Part shown: piece after piece, positions 25,238-32,733 of the stretch
Layout of the letters: every line of letters begins with the position of its first letter
Position numbering within the stretch: the stretch's first letter is position 1
NCBI RefSeq assembly: GCF_001665685.1
Contig: NZ_LZTB01000015.1
Coordinates: 1 to 49,767, forward strand
Source: Mycobacterium sp. 852013-50091_SCH5140682
GTDB lineage: Bacteria > Actinomycetota > Actinomycetes > Mycobacteriales > Mycobacteriaceae
Reading direction: 5' to 3'
DNA: 49,767 nt
Program-made: the position numbers and the translations under genes
The notes under the pieces: generated by a model
Told to the model about the DNA's origin: nothing
Database searches by the model: none
Seen by the model: the letters and a program-made list of their open reading frames with translations, nothing else

Positions 25238-26164
25238 ATGAACTTCGAACTGCGCAACGTTCCTCTGCTGTCCCGGGTTGGGGCCGACCGCGCCGACATG
25301 GTGCGCACCGACATCGATGCCGCGATCGCAGGGTGGGCCGACGCCCTGCTTCTGCGGGTCGACCGCCGCAACCAGGTGTTGATCTCACAGGGCAAGGTGG
25401 TGCTCGGCAAGGCCTCGGCGATCGGCACCAAACCCCCGGAGAATGCCGTGTTCCTGGGACGCCTGTATGACGGCAGGCATGTGTGGGCGGTGCGTGGCGC
25501 GCTCGAGGCACCGGAGGATCCCGATGCCGAAACCGAGGTGCTGGATCTCCGCCGGGCCGGTTCGGTGTTCGACGACACCAGCGCGCAACTGGTGGCCACC
25601 GCGACAGCGCTGCTGAACTGGCATGACCAGGCGAGGTTCAGCGCGATCGACGGCGCGGCGACCAAAGCGGTCAAGGCCGGCTGGGCGCGCGTCAACGCGG
25701 CCAACGGTCACGAGGAGTACCCCCGCATCGACCCCGCGGTGATCTGCCTGGTGCACGATGGCCACGACCGTGCTGTGCTGGCCCGGCAGGCGGTGTGGCC
25801 CGAGCGGTTGTTCTCGATCCTGGCCGGATTCGTCGAGGCGGGGGAGTCCTTCGAGAGCTGTGTGGTGCGCGAGATCGCCGAGGAGATCGGGCTGACCGTC
25901 ACCAACGTGCAGTACCTCGGCAGCCAGCCCTGGCCGTTTCCCCGGTCGCTGATGGTCGGCTTCCACGCCATCGGCGATCCCGAGCAGCCGTTCGCCTTCA
26001 CCGACGGCGAGATCGCCGAGGCCGCATGGTTCAGCCGGGCCGAGATCCGGCACGCGCTGGAGCACGGCGACTGGAGTTCGGTCGAGTCGTCGTCGCGGTT
26101 GCTGCTGCCCGGTTCGATCTCCATCGCCCGCGAGATCATCGAATCCTGGGCCGCGCTCGACTGA
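25238..26164 (+). CDS. nudC: NAD+ diphosphatase / RNA deNADding enzyme NudC
   Basis: A 308-residue NUDIX hydrolase that splits NADH to NMNH and AMP and removes NAD caps from RNA. The NUDIX box is GFVEAGESFESCVVREIAEEIG, split here as GFVEAGESFE plus VVREIAEEIG (GX5EX7REUXEEXGU). The NudC-specific SQPWPFPRS follows 17 residues later. The zinc-ribbon region between domains has no cysteines: WHDQARFSAIDG, then GWARVNAANGHEEYPRIDP, where E. coli has four Cys. ATG 25238 gives MNFELRNVPLLSRVGADRAD. A GTG at 25187 overlapping the channel stop would add 17 residues. Confidence 0.88.
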   Translation: MNFELRNVPLLSRVGADRADMVRTDIDAAIAGWADALLLRVDRRNQVLISQGKVVLGKASAIGTKPPENAVFLGRLYDGRHVWAVRGALEAPEDPDAETEVLDLRRAGSVFDDTSAQLVATATALLNWHDQARFSAIDGAATKAVKAGWARVNAANGHEEYPRIDPAVICLVHDGHDRAVLARQAVWPERLFSILAGFVEAGESFESCVVREIAEEIGLTVTNVQYLGSQPWPFPRSLMVGFHAIGDPEQPFAFTDGEIAEAAWFSRAEIRHALEHGDWSSVESSSRLLLPGSISIAREIIESWAALD

Positions 26165-26184
26165 CTGTTCGCGAGGGGACGGGA

Positions 26185-26433
26185 CTAGCCGAGCTTGGCT
26201 TTGACCTGCTTGACGCTCGGGTTGGTCAGCGTCGAGCCGTCGGCGAACTTCACCGTCGGCACCACATGGTTGCCGCCGTTGACCGAACCGACGAACTCTG
26301 CCGCGGCGGGGTCACCCTCGATGTCGACCTCGGTCCAGCTGATGCCTTCGGCGCGCAGCGCTGTCTTCAGCCGCCGGCAGTAGCCGCACCAGCTGGTCGT
26401 GTACATGGTCAGACCGGAGGACGTAGCAGTCAT
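26185..26433 (-). CDS. mrx1: Mycoredoxin-1, glutaredoxin-like protein (Rv3198A-like)
   Basis: An 82-residue glutaredoxin-fold protein with the redox motif CGYC (Cys16-Cys19). It also has the cis-Pro in VVPTVKFADG and the TNPSVKQVKAKL C-terminal helix. In mycobacteria, Mrx1 uses mycothiol to reduce S-mycothiolated proteins and peroxiredoxins. Convergent with nudC (20 bases between stops) and divergent from the acyl-CoA dehydrogenase cassette. A TACGTT -10-like hexamer (minus strand, 26448-26443) lies nine bases before the ATG, so the leader is at most a few bases. Confidence 0.92.
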   Translation of the reverse strand: MTATSSGLTMYTTSWCGYCRRLKTALRAEGISWTEVDIEGDPAAAEFVGSVNGGNHVVPTVKFADGSTLTNPSVKQVKAKLG

Positions 26434-26509
26434 AGTTCACACAACGTAGCTGAACCGCCGCGGCATGCCCGCAGTGACGCGGGTCTCCGGTTCGCGCCGC
26501 CCTCAGCGG

Positions 26510-26515
26510 TAAGTT
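26510..26515 (+). promoter_or_regulatory. Candidate -10 element for the acyl-CoA dehydrogenase cassette
   Basis: TAAGTT 26 bases before the ATG at 26542. The short predicted leader includes GGAGTGG as ribosome site. It lies in the 108-base interval shared with divergent mrx1. Confidence 0.4.
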
Positions 26516-26541
26516 GCAAACCGCATGGGACGGAGTGGAAC

Positions 26542-27699
26542 ATGACCAGGTTGGTGCCGCCGGTGGCAGGCGACCCGCATGCGCTCGACGACTTGCGGTT
26601 ACAGGTCCGGCAGTTCGTCGCCGAAGAGCAGCAGGCCGGCCGGATCGGACGGTCTGCCGACTGTTGGTTGACGGGCTGGGACGAGGACTTCACCCGGGCG
26701 CTGGCTGCCAGGGGCTGGCTCGGGATGACCATTCCCGTCGAATACGGCGGGCACGGTCGCAGCCATCAGGAACGGTTCGTGGTCACCGAGGAGTTGTTGG
26801 CCGCCGGTGCACCCGTAGGTGCCCATTGGATCGCCGACCGCCAGATCGTGCCGTCGCTGCTGAAGTACGGCACCGAGTCACAGAAGCGAAAGTTCTTGCC
26901 TGCCATTGCCAAAGGTGAATGCTACTTCGCGATCGGGATGAGTGAACCGGACTCCGGCTCGGACCTGGCCAGCGTGCGGACCAAGGCCGAACCCGTGGAC
27001 GGCGGTTGGCGCATCACGGGAGCCAAGGTGTGGACGTCGGGCGCCCATCTCGCGCACGCCTTCATCTGCCTGGCCCGTACCGCCCCGCTCGACCCGGCAC
27101 ATCGGCACGACGGCCTGAGCCAGTTCATCGTCGACCTGCACGCACCCGGCGTCGACGTCCGGCCGATCCTCTCGATGAACGGCAAGCACCACTTCAACGA
27201 GGTCATCCTCGACGAGGTGTTCGTGCCCGACGGCCCGGACGGCATGGTGTTCGGGACCATCGGCGAAGGTTGGCAACAGGTGACCTCCGAGCTGAGCTTC
27301 GAACGCAGTGGCCCCGAACGGTTTCTGTCCACCTTCACGCTCTTGGCCGACGTCGCCGGGCACATGAGCGCCCGTACGTTGCCTCGGCACACCGACCTCG
27401 GTCGCTACGTCGCGCGCATCGCGGGACTGCATCAGATGTCGACGGCGGTCGCCGGAGCGCTGGAACGCCATGAACCGGCCGACACCGCGGCCGCGGTCGT
27501 CAAGGTGCTGGGCACCACCACCGAGGGCGATATCGCTGACTTCGCCGATGTGCTCGGCATTCCCGACGAGCTGGATGACGACGAGCCATACCGCACGCTG
27601 CTCGCCGACGCCGTGGTGCAGCGTCCCGGCTTCACCCTGCGGGGCGGCACCAACGAAGTGCTGCGCGGTGTCATCGCCCGTGGATTGGGGATGCGGTGA
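26542..27699 (+). CDS. Acyl-CoA dehydrogenase, large subunit-like
   Basis: A 385-residue FAD enzyme that introduces an alpha,beta double bond into an acyl-CoA. Visible blocks are YGGHGRSHQE, the flavin-contacting AIGMSEPDSGSDLAS (133-147), ITGAKVWTSGA, and the C-terminal FTLRGGTNEVLRGVIARGLG that binds FAD across the dimer. Together with the next, diverged dehydrogenase gene it fits the heteromeric (alpha2beta2) FadE pairs that mycobacteria use on sterol side chains and other bulky CoA esters. The stop overlaps the next start as GTGA. Start ATG has GGAG about ten bases upstream. Confidence 0.87.
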   Translation: MTRLVPPVAGDPHALDDLRLQVRQFVAEEQQAGRIGRSADCWLTGWDEDFTRALAARGWLGMTIPVEYGGHGRSHQERFVVTEELLAAGAPVGAHWIADRQIVPSLLKYGTESQKRKFLPAIAKGECYFAIGMSEPDSGSDLASVRTKAEPVDGGWRITGAKVWTSGAHLAHAFICLARTAPLDPAHRHDGLSQFIVDLHAPGVDVRPILSMNGKHHFNEVILDEVFVPDGPDGMVFGTIGEGWQQVTSELSFERSGPERFLSTFTLLADVAGHMSARTLPRHTDLGRYVARIAGLHQMSTAVAGALERHEPADTAAAVVKVLGTTTEGDIADFADVLGIPDELDDDEPYRTLLADAVVQRPGFTLRGGTNEVLRGVIARGLGMR

Positions 27700-28715
27700 G
27701 CGTCGATCCCGATCTGGTCGACATGATGTCGGCGGTGTTCGCCGCACACCGCGAACGTCACGGACCCACCGAGGGACTCGACGAATTGTGGTCGCAGCTC
27801 GGCGAACTGGGCCTCGTGCGGCTCACCGGAGCTGGGAGGTCCGGCGGCAGTGGGGCGGGCTGGGCCGAGGCGGCCGAACTACTGCGCGCCGCGGCCTGGC
27901 ACGCCACGAGTGTGCCTGTGGCAGAACATGATCTGCTCGCCTGCTGGCTGCTGGAGGCCGCCGGACTCGAGGTGGGCGACCCGCGGCGCACCGCCGCACT
28001 GCTCGACGAGTCCGGCGCCGCGCGGGCCGTGCCATGGGCCGCGACATCGGAGCGCATCGTCGCCATCTGGCCTGACCGCGCCGCGTTCCGAGTAGCGGAC
28101 GTCGATGTGACGTCCGTGCGCCTGAGCGCGGGCCGCAACGGTGCGGGCGAACCGCGCGACAGCATCGTCGTCGACACCGGCTCATTGACCGGGACTCCGG
28201 TTCCCGCCACCCTCATCACGCAGTGGCGCCGGCGTGCCGCCCTCATCCGCGGCATCCAGGTGTGCGCCGCGCTCGACCGCATCCTGGCACTGACGGTGGC
28301 GCACGCCGGAGAACGTATTCAGTTCGGCAGGCCGCTGGCGAAATTCCAGGCGGTGCAACACCTTGTGGCAGATATCGCCGCCGAAGCGGCGCTGGCGCGG
28401 GCCGCCACCGATGCCGCGCTGGCCGAGGCGATGCGCACGGACTCACCTGCGGGCCACCTGGATTTCCTTGTCGCCGTGGCACGTTCGTGTGCAGGGCACG
28501 CCACGTCCGTGGTCGTCCGCAACGCCCACCAGGTGCACGGCGCCATCGGCACCACCCGCGAGCACCGCCTGCATGAATTCACCGCCCGCGCACTGGCCTG
28601 GCGTTCGGAGTACGGCTCGGTGCAGTCCTGGGACGACGCGCTGACCGAGCTCGCCACCGCGGCGGGGACCGACGGACTGTGGGCATTGATCACCGCAACA
28701 GATTCGAGGACATGA
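27696..28715 (+). CDS. Acyl-CoA dehydrogenase, small/partner subunit-like
   Basis: A 339-residue diverged acyl-CoA dehydrogenase. The C-terminal helical domain is recognisable (AHAGERIQFGRPLAKFQAVQH, then VHGAIGTTREHRLHEFTARALAW). The N-terminal and middle flavin motifs seen in the preceding protein (MSEPDSGSD and WTSG) are missing. This loss is typical of the partner subunit in heteromeric FadE complexes, where each subunit supplies half of the cofactor or active site. The GTG at 27696 overlaps the preceding stop. Confidence 0.85.
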   Translation: MSVDPDLVDMMSAVFAAHRERHGPTEGLDELWSQLGELGLVRLTGAGRSGGSGAGWAEAAELLRAAAWHATSVPVAEHDLLACWLLEAAGLEVGDPRRTAALLDESGAARAVPWAATSERIVAIWPDRAAFRVADVDVTSVRLSAGRNGAGEPRDSIVVDTGSLTGTPVPATLITQWRRRAALIRGIQVCAALDRILALTVAHAGERIQFGRPLAKFQAVQHLVADIAAEAALARAATDAALAEAMRTDSPAGHLDFLVAVARSCAGHATSVVVRNAHQVHGAIGTTREHRLHEFTARALAWRSEYGSVQSWDDALTELATAAGTDGLWALITATDSRT

Positions 28716-28716
28716 C

Positions 28717-29571
28717 ATGCCAGAGACCTTGGCGCGCCACATCGTCGACTGGGCACCCGAACCGATCGAATCGGCGGATCCGTTGATCCCGCAGCGCGGA
28801 ACGGACCTGGCCGCCACCCTCGACCTCGACGACGCGTTCACCACTGGCTCGGCGCTGCCGCCGCTGTGGCAGTGGATCTACTTCGCGGAATGGCCGCGCA
28901 CGGCCGAACTCGGAGCCGACGGGCATCCCCGCGACGGGCATTTCCTGCCGCCGATCCCGAACCGCAGGCGCATGTTCGCCGGGGGCCGGATGACGATCAG
29001 CTCGCCCCTGGTGCTCGGGGAACCCGCCGTGCGTCGCTGCGAGATCGCCGGGACCGCCGTCAAGCAGGGCAGCACCGGTGAACTGCTGTTCGTGACGGTG
29101 CGAAGCACCTACCGGCAGGGCGAGACGGTGCGGCTGGTCGAGGAGCAGGACCTGGTCTACCGCAGCGACGACGGCACCTCCACGGCCTTCGCGAAAGCCA
29201 CCGAACCGCTTGCCGCACAATCGACTCCGTGGTCGGCAGAACCGACGCCCAACTCCGCGTTGCTGTTCCGGTTCAGCGCGCTGACCGCCAACGCCCATCG
29301 CATCCACTACGACGAGGCGTACACCACCGGGGTCGAGGGTTACCCGGCTCTGGTCGTGCACGGTCCGCTGCTGGCGATCTACATGGCTGAGCTGCTGCGC
29401 GCGCAGGATCCGCGGCGCCGTGTCGGACGGTTCGATTTCCGGCTGCGGCGTCCGGTGTTCCTCGGTGACCGGATCCGGGTGCAGGGGGAGCCGGCCGACG
29501 ACGCGGTCGCCCTGAGCGTGGTGTCGGGAGCCGGTGTCGCCCACGCCACCGCCACCGCCACGTATGCCTAG
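28717..29571 (+). CDS. MaoC-like / FAS1-type dehydratase (enoyl-CoA or mesaconyl-CoA hydratase-like)
   Basis: A 284-residue double hot-dog protein related to HTD2 and mesaconyl-C4-CoA hydratases. The C-terminal half carries the hydratase-2 motif RFSALTANAHRIHYDEAYT, with catalytic Asn/His in the NAHRIHYD part, followed by GYPALVVHGPLLAIYMAELLR. The N-terminal half is a second, non-catalytic-looking hot dog. It would hydrate the product of the two upstream dehydrogenases, a plausible two-step beta-oxidation unit. It begins one base after the preceding stop region (ATG 28717). Confidence 0.8.
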   Translation: MPETLARHIVDWAPEPIESADPLIPQRGTDLAATLDLDDAFTTGSALPPLWQWIYFAEWPRTAELGADGHPRDGHFLPPIPNRRRMFAGGRMTISSPLVLGEPAVRRCEIAGTAVKQGSTGELLFVTVRSTYRQGETVRLVEEQDLVYRSDDGTSTAFAKATEPLAAQSTPWSAEPTPNSALLFRFSALTANAHRIHYDEAYTTGVEGYPALVVHGPLLAIYMAELLRAQDPRRRVGRFDFRLRRPVFLGDRIRVQGEPADDAVALSVVSGAGVAHATATATYA

Positions 29572-29649
29572 CTGATTCGCGCTGGTCACCGGCCCGTATA
29601 TGCCGCGCCCGGCACCGGATCCCCGACGGTGTCACCGAGTGCTGCCATC

Positions 29650-31773
29650 ATGGACCCCATGTCGTCGCAGGCCCCCGTCGCAGCCCTGGACGATCTCGAC
29701 GATGAGCAGCGCGAGGCCGTGCTCGCCGCCCGCGGCCCGGTGTGTGTGCTCGCCGGTGCGGGCACGGGCAAGACCCGCACCATCACCCGCCGGATCGCCC
29801 ACCTGGTGGCGGCCGGGCATGTCGCAGCCAGCCAGGTGCTCGCGGTGACATTCACCGCGCGGGCCGCGGGGGAGATGCGCGGCCGGCTACGGGCTCTGGG
29901 CAACGAGTCCGGTGTTCCCACCGGCGCCGTGCAGGCGGTGACCTTCCACGCGGCGGCCCGTCGGCAACTGCAGTACTTCTGGCCCCGGCTGGTGGGCACC
30001 ACCGGTTGGGAGCTGCTCGACAGCAAGTTCTCCGTGGTGGCCCAGGCCGCCAGCAGGTCGGGCATGCAGACCAGCACCGACGACGTGCGCGACCTCGCCG
30101 GCGAAATCGAATGGGCCAAGGCATCTTTGATCACGCCGGAGGCCTATCCCGCAGCGGTGGCACAGGTCGGTAGGGACATCCCGTTCGATGCGGCGAAGGT
30201 CGCAGCGGTCTACGCCGGCTATGAGTCGCTCAAGGCCCGCCGCGACGACACCACGCTGCTGGACTTCGACGATCTGCTGCTGCACACGGCAGCGGCCATC
30301 GAGAACGACGCCGCCGTCGCACAGGAGTTCCGCGACCGCTACCGCTGCTTCGTCGTCGACGAATACCAGGACGTCACGCCCCTGCAGCAGCGGGTGCTAG
30401 ACGCCTGGCTCGGCGACCGCGACGATCTCACCGTCGTCGGTGACGCCAACCAGACCATCTACTCGTTCACCGGCGCCACCCCGCGGTATCTGCTCGACTT
30501 CTCCCGGCGGTTCCCCGACGCCGCGGTGGTGCGCCTGGAACGCGACTACCGCTCCACGCCGCAGGTGGTGTCGCTGGCCAACCGGGTCATCGCGGCGGCG
30601 CGTGGCCGTATGGCGGGCAGCAAGCTGCATCTGGTGGGCCAGCGCGATCCCGGCCCGGCACCGACCTTCTCCGAACACCCCGACGAGGTCGCCGAGGCGG
30701 CCGCGGTGGCCCGTTCCATCAGAAAGCTCATCGAATCGGGTACGGCCCCGGCCGAAATCGCGGTGCTGTACCGGATCAACGCCCAATCCGAGGTCTACGA
30801 GGAGGCGCTGACCGAGGCGGGTATCGCCTTCCAGGTGCGCGGCGGGGAGGGTTTCTTCAGCCGTCAGGAGATCCGCCAGGCGCTGGTGGCGCTGCAGCGC
30901 AGCGCCGAACGCGGCGCCGAGACCGACGATCTCGCCGCCACGGTGCGGGAGCTGCTGGAGCCGCTGGGGTTGACGGCCGAACCTCCCGCGGGCACCCGGG
31001 CCCGCGAGCGCTGGGAGGCGCTCGGCGCGCTGGCGGAGCTGGTCGACGAGGAGGTCGCGGTGCGTCCCGACCTCGACCTGGGGGCCCTGGTTGCCGAATT
31101 GCGCCAACGCGCCGATGCCCGGCACCCACCGGTCGTGCAGGGCGTGACGCTGGCCTCGCTGCATGCCGCCAAAGGGCTGGAATGGGATGCGGTGTTCCTG
31201 GTCGGCTTGGCTGATGGCACCCTGCCGATCTCGCATGCGCTGACCCACGGCCCGGACAGTGAGCCGGTCGAAGAGGAACGTCGGCTGCTCTATGTCGGGG
31301 TGACGCGGGCGCGCGTGCACCTGGCGCTGAGTTGGGCGCTGGCCCGGACTCCGGGTGGGCGGCAGGGGCGACGGCCGTCGCGCTTCCTCAACGGCATCGC
31401 GCCTCAGCTTTCGGGTGCCAAGGCTGCCGCCCCGGACCGCAATCGCCGTCAACGTGGCCCCGCCCCACGCTGCCGCGTGTGCAACGCGACCCTGACCACG
31501 GCCACGGCGATCATGCTGCGGCGCTGTGAAACCTGTCCGGCGAACCTCGACGAGGACCTGCTGGCCGAGCTCAAAGATTGGCGGCTGCGCGTCTCCAAGG
31601 AGATGAAGGTGCCTGCCTATGTCGTGTTCACCGACAACACGCTGATCGCGATCGCCGAGACCCAACCCACCGATGACGCGGCGCTGGTGGCTATCCCCGG
31701 GATCGGTGCGCGCAAGCTCGAGCAGTACGGCGCCGATGTGGTGGCATTGGTCAAAGCCCGCCAGAAATCGTAA
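29650..31773 (+). CDS. uvrD2: DNA helicase UvrD2 with HRDC domain
   Basis: A 707-residue superfamily 1A helicase. Walker A AGAGTGKT is at 35-42, Walker [15 protein letters not shown], motif [16 protein letters not shown], motif [13 protein letters not shown], motif [16 protein letters not shown] and motif [16 protein letters not shown]. After the motor come a tetracysteine module (CRVCNA and CETCPA) and a C-terminal HRDC domain ending with [20 protein letters not shown]. This architecture is specific to mycobacterial UvrD2, which is essential in M. tuberculosis. ATG 29650 and 29659 are both possible starts. The whiB7 promoter begins 24 bases after its stop. Confidence 0.93.
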   Translation: MDPMSSQAPVAALDDLDDEQREAVLAARGPVCVLAGAGTGKTRTITRRIAHLVAAGHVAASQVLAVTFTARAAGEMRGRLRALGNESGVPTGAVQAVTFHAAARRQLQYFWPRLVGTTGWELLDSKFSVVAQAASRSGMQTSTDDVRDLAGEIEWAKASLITPEAYPAAVAQVGRDIPFDAAKVAAVYAGYESLKARRDDTTLLDFDDLLLHTAAAIENDAAVAQEFRDRYRCFVVDEYQDVTPLQQRVLDAWLGDRDDLTVVGDANQTIYSFTGATPRYLLDFSRRFPDAAVVRLERDYRSTPQVVSLANRVIAAARGRMAGSKLHLVGQRDPGPAPTFSEHPDEVAEAAAVARSIRKLIESGTAPAEIAVLYRINAQSEVYEEALTEAGIAFQVRGGEGFFSRQEIRQALVALQRSAERGAETDDLAATVRELLEPLGLTAEPPAGTRARERWEALGALAELVDEEVAVRPDLDLGALVAELRQRADARHPPVVQGVTLASLHAAKGLEWDAVFLVGLADGTLPISHALTHGPDSEPVEEERRLLYVGVTRARVHLALSWALARTPGGRQGRRPSRFLNGIAPQLSGAKAAAPDRNRRQRGPAPRCRVCNATLTTATAIMLRRCETCPANLDEDLLAELKDWRLRVSKEMKVPAYVVFTDNTLIAIAETQPTDDAALVAIPGIGARKLEQYGADVVALVKARQKS

Positions 31774-31797
31774 AAATCATGCCAAAACCGCAGGTAG

Positions 31798-31835
31798 AAA
31801 ATAGGTTGTGCGATTTGACTGCTAGGCTTTAGTCT
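31798..31835 (+). promoter_or_regulatory. whiB7 promoter with WhiB7-type AT-rich box
   Basis: AAAAT (31798-31802), three bases, -35-like TTGTGC (31806-31811), 18 bases, -10-like TAGTCT (31830-31835). WhiB7 with SigA is known to activate promoters with an AT-rich box three bases upstream of the -35, including its own. The spacing here is exactly that. A competing -35 (TTGACT, 31815-31820) would need a poor 15-base spacer to CAAGAT. Confidence 0.7.
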
Positions 31836-31880
31836 CAAGATCAACAACTCTGACGGCGAGATGGAAGGAGGGTGCCCGAA

Positions 31881-32186
31881 ATGATTAGCAACATCAAACT
31901 CAGCGGTGTCGCGGTCGAATGCATGCCCTCGTCCTTCCTTGCCGGCTATGTGATGAGCGCTCGTGCCGGGCAAGCCGTAGCTGCCCGTGCCGCTGTGGCC
32001 GCTGCCGCCCGTGCTGGGTTGGCGGCCGCTGCTGGCGTTGGTGCGGTCGCCGTTGCTGCAGCCCCCGCTGGGCGGCATCTGCTCGTCGCCAATGCTGTGT
32101 GGCCGCCCGTTGCAGGCGTCGCCCCGCAGCACAAGCGCCGCACCGCCGCCACGCCCCGCGTGTCCGTGGATTGGAGCCCCACCTAG
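31881..32186 (+). CDS. Alanine-rich upstream ORF (uORF) in the whiB7 leader
   Basis: A 101-residue leader reading frame beginning MISNIKLSGVAVECMPSS. It has a near-perfect ribosome site, AAGGAGGG (31865-31872), eight bases before its ATG. Thirty of 101 residues are Ala, most of them packed in residues 27-64 between Arg, Val and Gly; there is no membrane or enzyme signature. Ribosome stalling on the whiB7 uORF is thought to relieve early termination and turn on whiB7. An alanine-rich uORF has been linked to sensing alanine shortage (from memory of published mycobacterial work). It ends 22 bases before the attenuator hairpin, close enough for translation to control folding. Confidence 0.8.
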   Translation: MISNIKLSGVAVECMPSSFLAGYVMSARAGQAVAARAAVAAAARAGLAAAAGVGAVAVAAAPAGRHLLVANAVWPPVAGVAPQHKRRTAATPRVSVDWSPT

Positions 32187-32208
32187 GTAGAGCTCTTACC
32201 ACCGCCGA

Positions 32209-32247
32209 ATGGCCACGGACCCGCAGTCAAACCGGATCCGTGGCCAT
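32209..32247 (+). terminator. Attenuator hairpin before whiB7
   Basis: ATGGCCACGGA (32209-32219) pairs perfectly with TCCGTGGCCAT (32237-32247) across a 17-base loop and is followed by ATTTGT. It lies between the uORF stop and whiB7, as expected for conditional early termination in this leader. An ATG in its first arm opens a longer in-frame start for whiB7, which I reject. Confidence 0.65.
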
Positions 32248-32337
32248 ATTTGTCGGTACCCCCGAGAAATCTGGTCGCAGATCCATCAGAGACAGATAGA
32301 TCGCCGAAACAACGACCAGGAAGCAGGGGATATGTAC

Positions 32338-32649
32338 ATGTCCATTGCGATGAACGCTCCGGGGATGAGCTTCACGCCGGTGACATGCGAGAAGCGACTG
32401 CCGGCGGTGCCGTGCCACATCGAGGACCCGGATCTGTGGTTCGCCGAGAGCCCCGTCGACCTCGAGCGCGCCAAGGCGCTGTGCGCGGATTGCCCGATCC
32501 GCACCGAGTGCCTGGCCGCCGCCTTGGAGCGGCAGGAGCCGTGGGGTGTGTGGGGCGGCGAAATCCTTGACCGCGGCAGCATCGTGGCCCGTAAGCGGCC
32601 GCGTGGCCGTCCGCGTAAGGACGCCGGGAGCAATCCGGCTGCGGCGTGA
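32338..32649 (+). CDS. whiB7: WhiB7, iron-sulfur transcriptional activator of intrinsic antibiotic resistance
   Basis: A 103-residue WhiB protein. The four cluster ligands are Cys26, Cys49, Cys52 and Cys58 (C-x22-C-x2-C-x5-C), followed by GVWGG at 70-74 and the C-terminal AT-hook RGRPRK at 89-94 that distinguishes WhiB7. With its 4Fe-4S cluster it binds SigA domain 4 and activates genes for ribosome protection, efflux and drug modification. ATG 32338 is chosen because AGGGG lies eight bases upstream; ATG 32332 is only two bases from it. Expression should depend on the autoregulatory promoter, uORF and attenuator upstream. Confidence 0.95.
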   Translation: MSIAMNAPGMSFTPVTCEKRLPAVPCHIEDPDLWFAESPVDLERAKALCADCPIRTECLAAALERQEPWGVWGGEILDRGSIVARKRPRGRPRKDAGSNPAAA

Positions 32650-32689
32650 TGCCGCGGCCGGGTTTTCCCGCACACGTCGGGTATTCGTG

Positions 32690-32724
32690 CTGGAGTGACG
32701 CCTGAAGGGTCGGCGTCACTCCAG
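32690..32724. terminator. Bidirectional terminator between whiB7 and the ABC1 gene
   Basis: A perfect 13-bp stem: CTGGAGTGACGCC (32690-32702), nine-base loop, GGCGTCACTCCAG (32712-32724). It lies between the two convergent stops (32649 and 32734). No strong T-run, as usual in mycobacteria. Confidence 0.7.
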
Positions 32725-32733
32725 CCTTCGGGT

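Noticed and set aside
31815..31841. TTGACT/CAAGAT as the whiB7 promoter
   Set aside because: The spacer would be 15 bases and the AT-rich box would not be three bases from the -35; the TTGTGC/TAGTCT pair fits the known WhiB7 promoter layout better.
32209..32337. Longer whiB7 start at the ATG in the attenuator stem
   Set aside because: No ribosome binding site; the extension lacks similarity to WhiB proteins and would include the attenuator.
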